Shown here piece after piece: positions 15,190-18,055 of a stretch of DNA of 18,055 nucleotides. The notes below the pieces were generated by a model. It was not told the DNA's origin. It searched no databases and saw nothing but the letters and a program-made list of their open reading frames with translations. Position 1 is the stretch's first letter. Every line of letters begins with the position of its first letter. The stretch comes from DASQVO01 sp035640715. Its GTDB lineage: Bacteria > Actinomycetota > Actinomycetes > Streptosporangiales > Streptosporangiaceae. The stretch is from NCBI GenBank assembly GCA_035640715.1, contig DASQVO010000569.1:1-18055 (forward strand), written 5' to 3'. The position numbers and the translations under genes were made by a program.

Positions 15190-15996
15190 ATGCCGATCCA
15201 CGCGGACCCAGGCAAACCGCTGGCCGGCGAGGTAGCGATCGTGACGGGGGCCAGCTCGGGCATCGGCGCGGCCACCGCCCGTGAATTGGCGCGGCGCGGC
15301 GCGACCGTGGTGCTCGCCGCACGCCGCGCCGACCGGCTAGCCGAGCAGTTGCGGTCCATCCGCCAAGCGGGCGGCACCGCGATCGCGGTCACCACCGACA
15401 TGGCGGACGGCAACGACGTCACGATGCTGGCCGAGCGCGCCGTCGCGGAGTTCGGCCGGGTCGACGTGCTGGTTAACAACGCCGGCGCCTTCTGGTCCAC
15501 GGCGCTGGCCAAGAGTCCCCCCGGCCAGATCGTCGCACTGACTCAGGTGAACCTGCTCGGCGCGATGCTGGCGACCCGGGCCGTGCTCCCTGGGATGCTG
15601 GACCGGCGCCACGGGGCGATCGTGAGCGTCAGCTCGCTCTCCGGCCGGGTGGCGATGGAACCGCTCTACTCCGCGACCAAGTACGGCCTGCGCGGCTTCT
15701 CGCTGGCGCTGCGGCGGCAGCTGGCCGGAACCGGCGTCTCGGTGTCCCTGGTGTCACCCGGCCGCATCAACACCGAGATGACAAAGGACATCGCGGCGCG
15801 CATGCCAGAACCCGAGCTGGTGGCCACCGCGATCGCCGGCCTCATCAGACAGCCGCGCCGCGAGGTGGTCCTCCCGCGCCGGCATTACCCGATCGCCTGG
15901 CTCGAGCAGGCGATTCCCACCCTGGCAGATCTGGTGCACCGGCAGCGTCATTGGTCCCCGGTGCGAGAGGAGGAGTCCATAGCATGGAAATCCTGA
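15190..15996 (+). CDS. Classical short-chain dehydrogenase/reductase (SDR)
   Basis: 268 aa. The ATG directly follows the TAG of the previous gene, behind GAGGG. It has the classical SDR pattern: TGASSGIG (19-26) for cofactor binding, AARRADR after the second strand (basic residues there favour NADPH), NNAG (96-99), SVSS (146-149) with the catalytic serine, and YSATK (Y160, K164), then SPGRINTEM. Length is normal for a monodomain SDR, with a short C-terminal extension (EQAIPTLADLVHRQRHW) that could touch membrane or partner. It sits between two near-duplicate extended SDR genes and its end overlaps the next start by 13 bases, so it should act in the same pathway. Predicted ketone/alcohol oxidoreductase; substrate unknown. 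Confidence 0.9.
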   Translation: MPIHADPGKPLAGEVAIVTGASSGIGAATARELARRGATVVLAARRADRLAEQLRSIRQAGGTAIAVTTDMADGNDVTMLAERAVAEFGRVDVLVNNAGAFWSTALAKSPPGQIVALTQVNLLGAMLATRAVLPGMLDRRHGAIVSVSSLSGRVAMEPLYSATKYGLRGFSLALRRQLAGTGVSVSLVSPGRINTEMTKDIAARMPEPELVATAIAGLIRQPRREVVLPRRHYPIAWLEQAIPTLADLVHRQRHWSPVREEESIAWKS

Positions 15997-17027
15997 TCAC
16001 TGGCGGCAACGGCCTGCTCGGCCGGCACCTGATCCCGGCCCTGCAGGACTGCGGTGACGTGGTGCGGGTGCTCACGTTGCCCGGCGAGGACACGAGCTGG
16101 CTCGAGGAGCGCGGCGTCACCGTCTTCCGCGGTGACGTCCGCATGCCCGACACGCTGGCCGCGCCGATGAGCGGCGTCGAGGGCGTGCTGAACCTGGCCG
16201 GGATGATGGGCCTCTGGCGGCCGCTGCAGGACTACCGGGACGTCAACGTCACGGGCGCGCAGAACGTCTGCAAGGCGGCGCTCGCCGCCGGGGTCAGCCG
16301 GATCGTGCACATCAGCTCGTGGACCGTGTACGGCATGGACCTGGGCCGGCCCGCGAGGGAGGATTTCCTGCTCCAGCCGTTCCGCGAGCCCTACGCGATG
16401 TCCAAGGCCGAGGGCGACCTGGCCGTCCAGCAGATGATCGCCGAGGACCAGCTGCCCGCGGTGATCCTCCGGCCGGGCACGTTCTTCGGTCCCGGTGACC
16501 GCCTGCACTTCGCCCGGATGGCGGACCGCGTGCGGGCCGGCAAGGGCGTCGTCGTCGGCCGTGGCGGCAACGCCTTGCCCTTCGTCTACGTCACCGACGT
16601 CGTGCAGGGGCTGCTGCTGGCGCTCAACGTCGAGCACGCGGTCGGCCAGGCCTACAACATCAGCAGCGACCAGCCGATGACCCAGCAGGAGTTCCTGGAG
16701 GCGATAGCCGAGGAGATCGGTGCCAACCCGCCGTCCATCCACATCCCCTATCGCGCGCTCTACCTCGCGGGCGGCCTCGCCGAGCGCCTGTCCCCGCCCA
16801 CCGGCTCAAAGAGCCAGCCGATCGTCACCCGCCTCGGCGTCAAGCTCTTCGGCACCGACAACAGGCACGCGATCGACAAGGCCCGGCGCGAGCTCGGCTT
16901 CACGCCACGGGTCTCGATCCGCGAGGGCGTGCGCCTGGCCGCGCAGTGGTATCTGGCGCAGGGCCACCCGGACTCCGCTTCGGATGCCTTCGCCCCGCAG
17001 CCCGCTCGCATGAGCCCGCTCGCATGA
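15984..17027 (+). CDS. NAD-dependent epimerase/3-beta-HSD-like extended SDR (paralogue B)
   Basis: 347 aa from the ATG at 15984, preceded by GAGAGGAGGAG within the end of the SDR gene. Motifs: ITGGNGLLG (5-13), FRGDVR (48-53), HISSWTVYG (109-117), YAMSK (Y137, K141), RPGTFFGPGDRLHFA, and the C-terminal KLFGTDNRHAIDKARRELGF. It is a close paralogue of the gene at 14107. Differences cluster near the active site (AGMMGLW for AAMMDVW, SSWTV for SSSSV), which suggests changed substrate or step rather than pure redundancy. It is the last gene of the operon. Its 3' end contains three copies of a 14-bp repeat, the second of which supplies the stop codon, so the final residues have probably been altered recently. 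Confidence 0.89.
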   Translation: MEILITGGNGLLGRHLIPALQDCGDVVRVLTLPGEDTSWLEERGVTVFRGDVRMPDTLAAPMSGVEGVLNLAGMMGLWRPLQDYRDVNVTGAQNVCKAALAAGVSRIVHISSWTVYGMDLGRPAREDFLLQPFREPYAMSKAEGDLAVQQMIAEDQLPAVILRPGTFFGPGDRLHFARMADRVRAGKGVVVGRGGNALPFVYVTDVVQGLLLALNVEHAVGQAYNISSDQPMTQQEFLEAIAEEIGANPPSIHIPYRALYLAGGLAERLSPPTGSKSQPIVTRLGVKLFGTDNRHAIDKARRELGFTPRVSIREGVRLAAQWYLAQGHPDSASDAFAPQPARMSPLA

Positions 17028-17042
17028 GCCTGCTCGCATGAG
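17001..17042 (+). repeat. Three tandem 14-bp repeats spanning the end of the last SDR gene
   Basis: CCCGCTCGCATGAG occurs at 17001-17014 and 17015-17028, and with one change (CCTGCTCGCATGAG) at 17029-17042. Fourteen is not a multiple of three, so each copy shifts frame: the TGA in the second copy is the stop of the SDR gene. Each copy also offers an ATG. Confidence 0.9.
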
Positions 17043-17344
17043 CTCGTCCGCGCCGCGGCCCGCGCGGCGCGGCGCTCGTGCCCCACGCACTCGCGGCCAT
17101 CCTGGCGCTGTCGCAGAAGATAATCCGCGACGACTTTCTCCCCGAGTTCGGCCAGCTCACCATGTGGGAGTCGCCGCCCGGCGGCGGCTCGGCCTACTAC
17201 ACCGACAACGCCAGCGCGGAGGTGCTCGCCAACCTCGGCATCTACCTGGTTCAGTCGCCGGGGGCGCAGCTGAAGAACCTGCCCGCGGGCACCGTCCTGG
17301 TGCGGCTGCGCCTGCCCGCTTTACCCCACCCTCAACCGTATTAG
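17042..17344 (+). pseudogene. Probable gene remnant with 88-codon open frame (GTG 17078)
   Basis: The frame is open from 17042 to the TAG at 17344, with only a GTG at 17078 as start and no ribosome site. The translation has protein-like composition: ALAAILALSQKIIRDDFLPE, then TMWESPPGGGSAYYTDN and a strand pattern LANLGIYLVQSPGAQLKN. I do not recognise it. Its last residues (after about base 17310) run antisense through the end of the lipoprotein gene and look like read-through, not a native C-terminus. Together with the tandem repeats in front, this suggests both ends were lost in a rearrangement. A short intact gene remains possible. Confidence 0.4.
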
Positions 17345-17890
17345 TGCCGTTTCTGTGGCGATCTCGGGACGGTACAACAGGTAAAGACTCGACGCAGCCG
17401 CGGCCGGGATCCCAAACTCGATCATTCCACTGCGGGACGCGTGAGCACCGATGGTGTGATAGAAGTTATCCGAGCTGTTGTCTTGATGACCGAAGGTGTC
17501 ACCCTGAGGCCCTACCAACTGAAAATAGGCTGCTTCGTTCCGGATGGTCTTCCCGCTGGTGTTGCGAATTACGAGTTCCAGATCGATCAGCGTCGAACCC
17601 TGATTCATTCCTCGCGTGCTGGTGACACTGTTGATGACCACGGTGCGGTCGCTGAGTACAACCTTCTGACTGCTGGCCTTGCCGCCCGGAAGCGGTGCTG
17701 GATTGGAAACGACCAGTGGTCCTTTGCCCGGCGAGCCGCCGACGGACTTCGGACTGACGAGTCGCGGCGTGGGGGCGGCTGCGGCTGCGGAACCTGATCC
17801 CGGACCGGCTGCAGAGCCACAGGCAGCCAGGCCGATCACGACCAGGATCACCCCGCCCAGTACGACCGGCTTCCCCCTCCTCGTGCCCAT
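17321..17890 (-). CDS. Lipoprotein with DUF4352-like domain
   Basis: 189 aa from the ATG at 17890 (a GTG one codon upstream is possible), with AAGGTGGAG just before. Residues 1-23 are a lipoprotein signal: basic MGTRRGK, hydrophobic core, lipobox LAAC with C24 as the acylated residue. A Gly/Ala/Pro/Ser linker runs to about 75. Residues about 80-188 form an immunoglobulin-like beta domain resembling DUF4352: VVINSVTST, LIDLELVIRNTSGKTI, AAYFQLVGPQGDTFG, then GMIEFGIPA and LYLLYRPE. Such domains are extracellular and often of unknown role, commonly found in actinobacterial cell-envelope proteins. The gene starts 15 bases after the stop of the partial gene upstream on the same strand, so the two are probably co-transcribed. 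GC is visibly lower than in the SDR operon. Confidence 0.82.
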   Translation of the reverse strand: MGTRRGKPVVLGGVILVVIGLAACGSAAGPGSGSAAAAAPTPRLVSPKSVGGSPGKGPLVVSNPAPLPGGKASSQKVVLSDRTVVINSVTSTRGMNQGSTLIDLELVIRNTSGKTIRNEAAYFQLVGPQGDTFGHQDNSSDNFYHTIGAHASRSGMIEFGIPAAAASSLYLLYRPEIATETALIRLRVG

Positions 17891-17905
17891 CACTCTCCAC
17901 CTTTC

Positions 17906-18055
17906 TCAGACTGTATCCGCCTGGAAGGCGGTGATCTTTGCGGTGCCGGATTGGGTGAGGATACGCAGGCCGCAGTAGCCCGTGGTGAGGGTGCTATCGC
18001 TGGCCGTGATCATCCAGCCGGTCGGCTCCGAGCCCGACGCTGCCCATACGTTGGC
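17906..18055 (-). CDS. C-terminal end of a secreted beta-sandwich protein (partial)
   Basis: The minus strand is open from the window edge to a TGA at 17906-17908, giving the last 49 residues of a larger protein. The pattern is GSEPTGWMITASDS, then GYCGLRILTQSG and KITAFQADTV. This is the end of a concanavalin A/LamG-like jelly-roll module as seen at the C-terminus of many actinobacterial secreted proteins: a Trp-containing strand, a glycine-rich G-x-x-GLR strand, then a final strand running straight to the stop. It is upstream of and probably in one transcript with the lipoprotein gene. The catalytic or binding part lies outside the window, so function is not assigned. Confidence 0.65.
   Translation of the reverse strand, partial: ANVWAASGSEPTGWMITASDSTLTTGYCGLRILTQSGTAKITAFQADTV

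Noticed and set aside
17038..17625. 195-codon plus-strand frame starting in the third 14-bp repeat
   Set aside because: Its Arg/Pro/Ala-rich product is out of frame with the more protein-like 17078 frame and runs antisense through the lipoprotein gene.

Overview
The window looks like chromosome of a high-GC actinomycete, of the Streptomyces/Streptosporangium kind. The evidence is strongly G/C-ending codon use, frequent GTG starts, 4-base stop/start overlaps, a SARP-type regulator with an AAA ATPase, and secreted or lipid-anchored proteins typical of these bacteria. The exact taxon cannot be read from the sequence. I see no rRNA, tRNA, CRISPR array or transposase.

Layout. (1) 1-326: leader with a possible 66-codon ORF whose stop overlaps the next start. 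(2) 327-2435 (+): SARP/BTAD-AAA transcriptional regulator. (3) 6867-2405 (-): a two-gene unit, a very large membrane glycosyltransferase (processive GT2 fused to a GT39/PMT-like half) followed 20 bases later by a secreted or membrane-anchored GH5 endoglucanase. The GH5 3' end overlaps that of the regulator. (4) 6868-7170: divergent intergenic region with two perfect 7-bp hairpins just before the rightward operon. (5) 7171-17027 (+): a compact ten-gene operon in which most genes overlap or abut. The order is zinc-ribbon protein, GT2 glycosyltransferase with a degenerate GGDEF-like tail, radical SAM/SPASM-like enzyme, extended SDR, small membrane-hydrolase-like protein with an HNH-like zinc module, LPG-synthase-TM (flippase-like) membrane protein, two extended SDRs, a classical SDR, and a last extended SDR. 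(6) 17028-17320: tandem repeats and what looks like a gene remnant. (7) 17321-18055 (-): a DUF4352-like lipoprotein and the C-terminus of another secreted protein, with visibly lower GC.

How the parts may work together (inference). The ten-gene operon has the parts list of a pathway that builds a glycosylated, repeatedly oxidised/reduced small molecule or lipid: a sugar transferase, a radical enzyme, five NAD(P)-dependent oxidoreductases/epimerases and a flippase-like membrane protein. The divergent unit pairs a synthase-like polysaccharide/glycolipid glycosyltransferase with an endoglucanase, as bacterial cellulose operons pair BcsA with BcsZ. I do not recognise the product. The best candidate for something undescribed is the operon as a whole, especially the GT2/GGDEF-like fusion at its head.

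A recurring oddity is short in-frame tandem repeats or low-complexity tails at several gene ends in the operon (about 10074-10133, 10220-10270, 12970-13003, 14058-14093 and 17001-17042).
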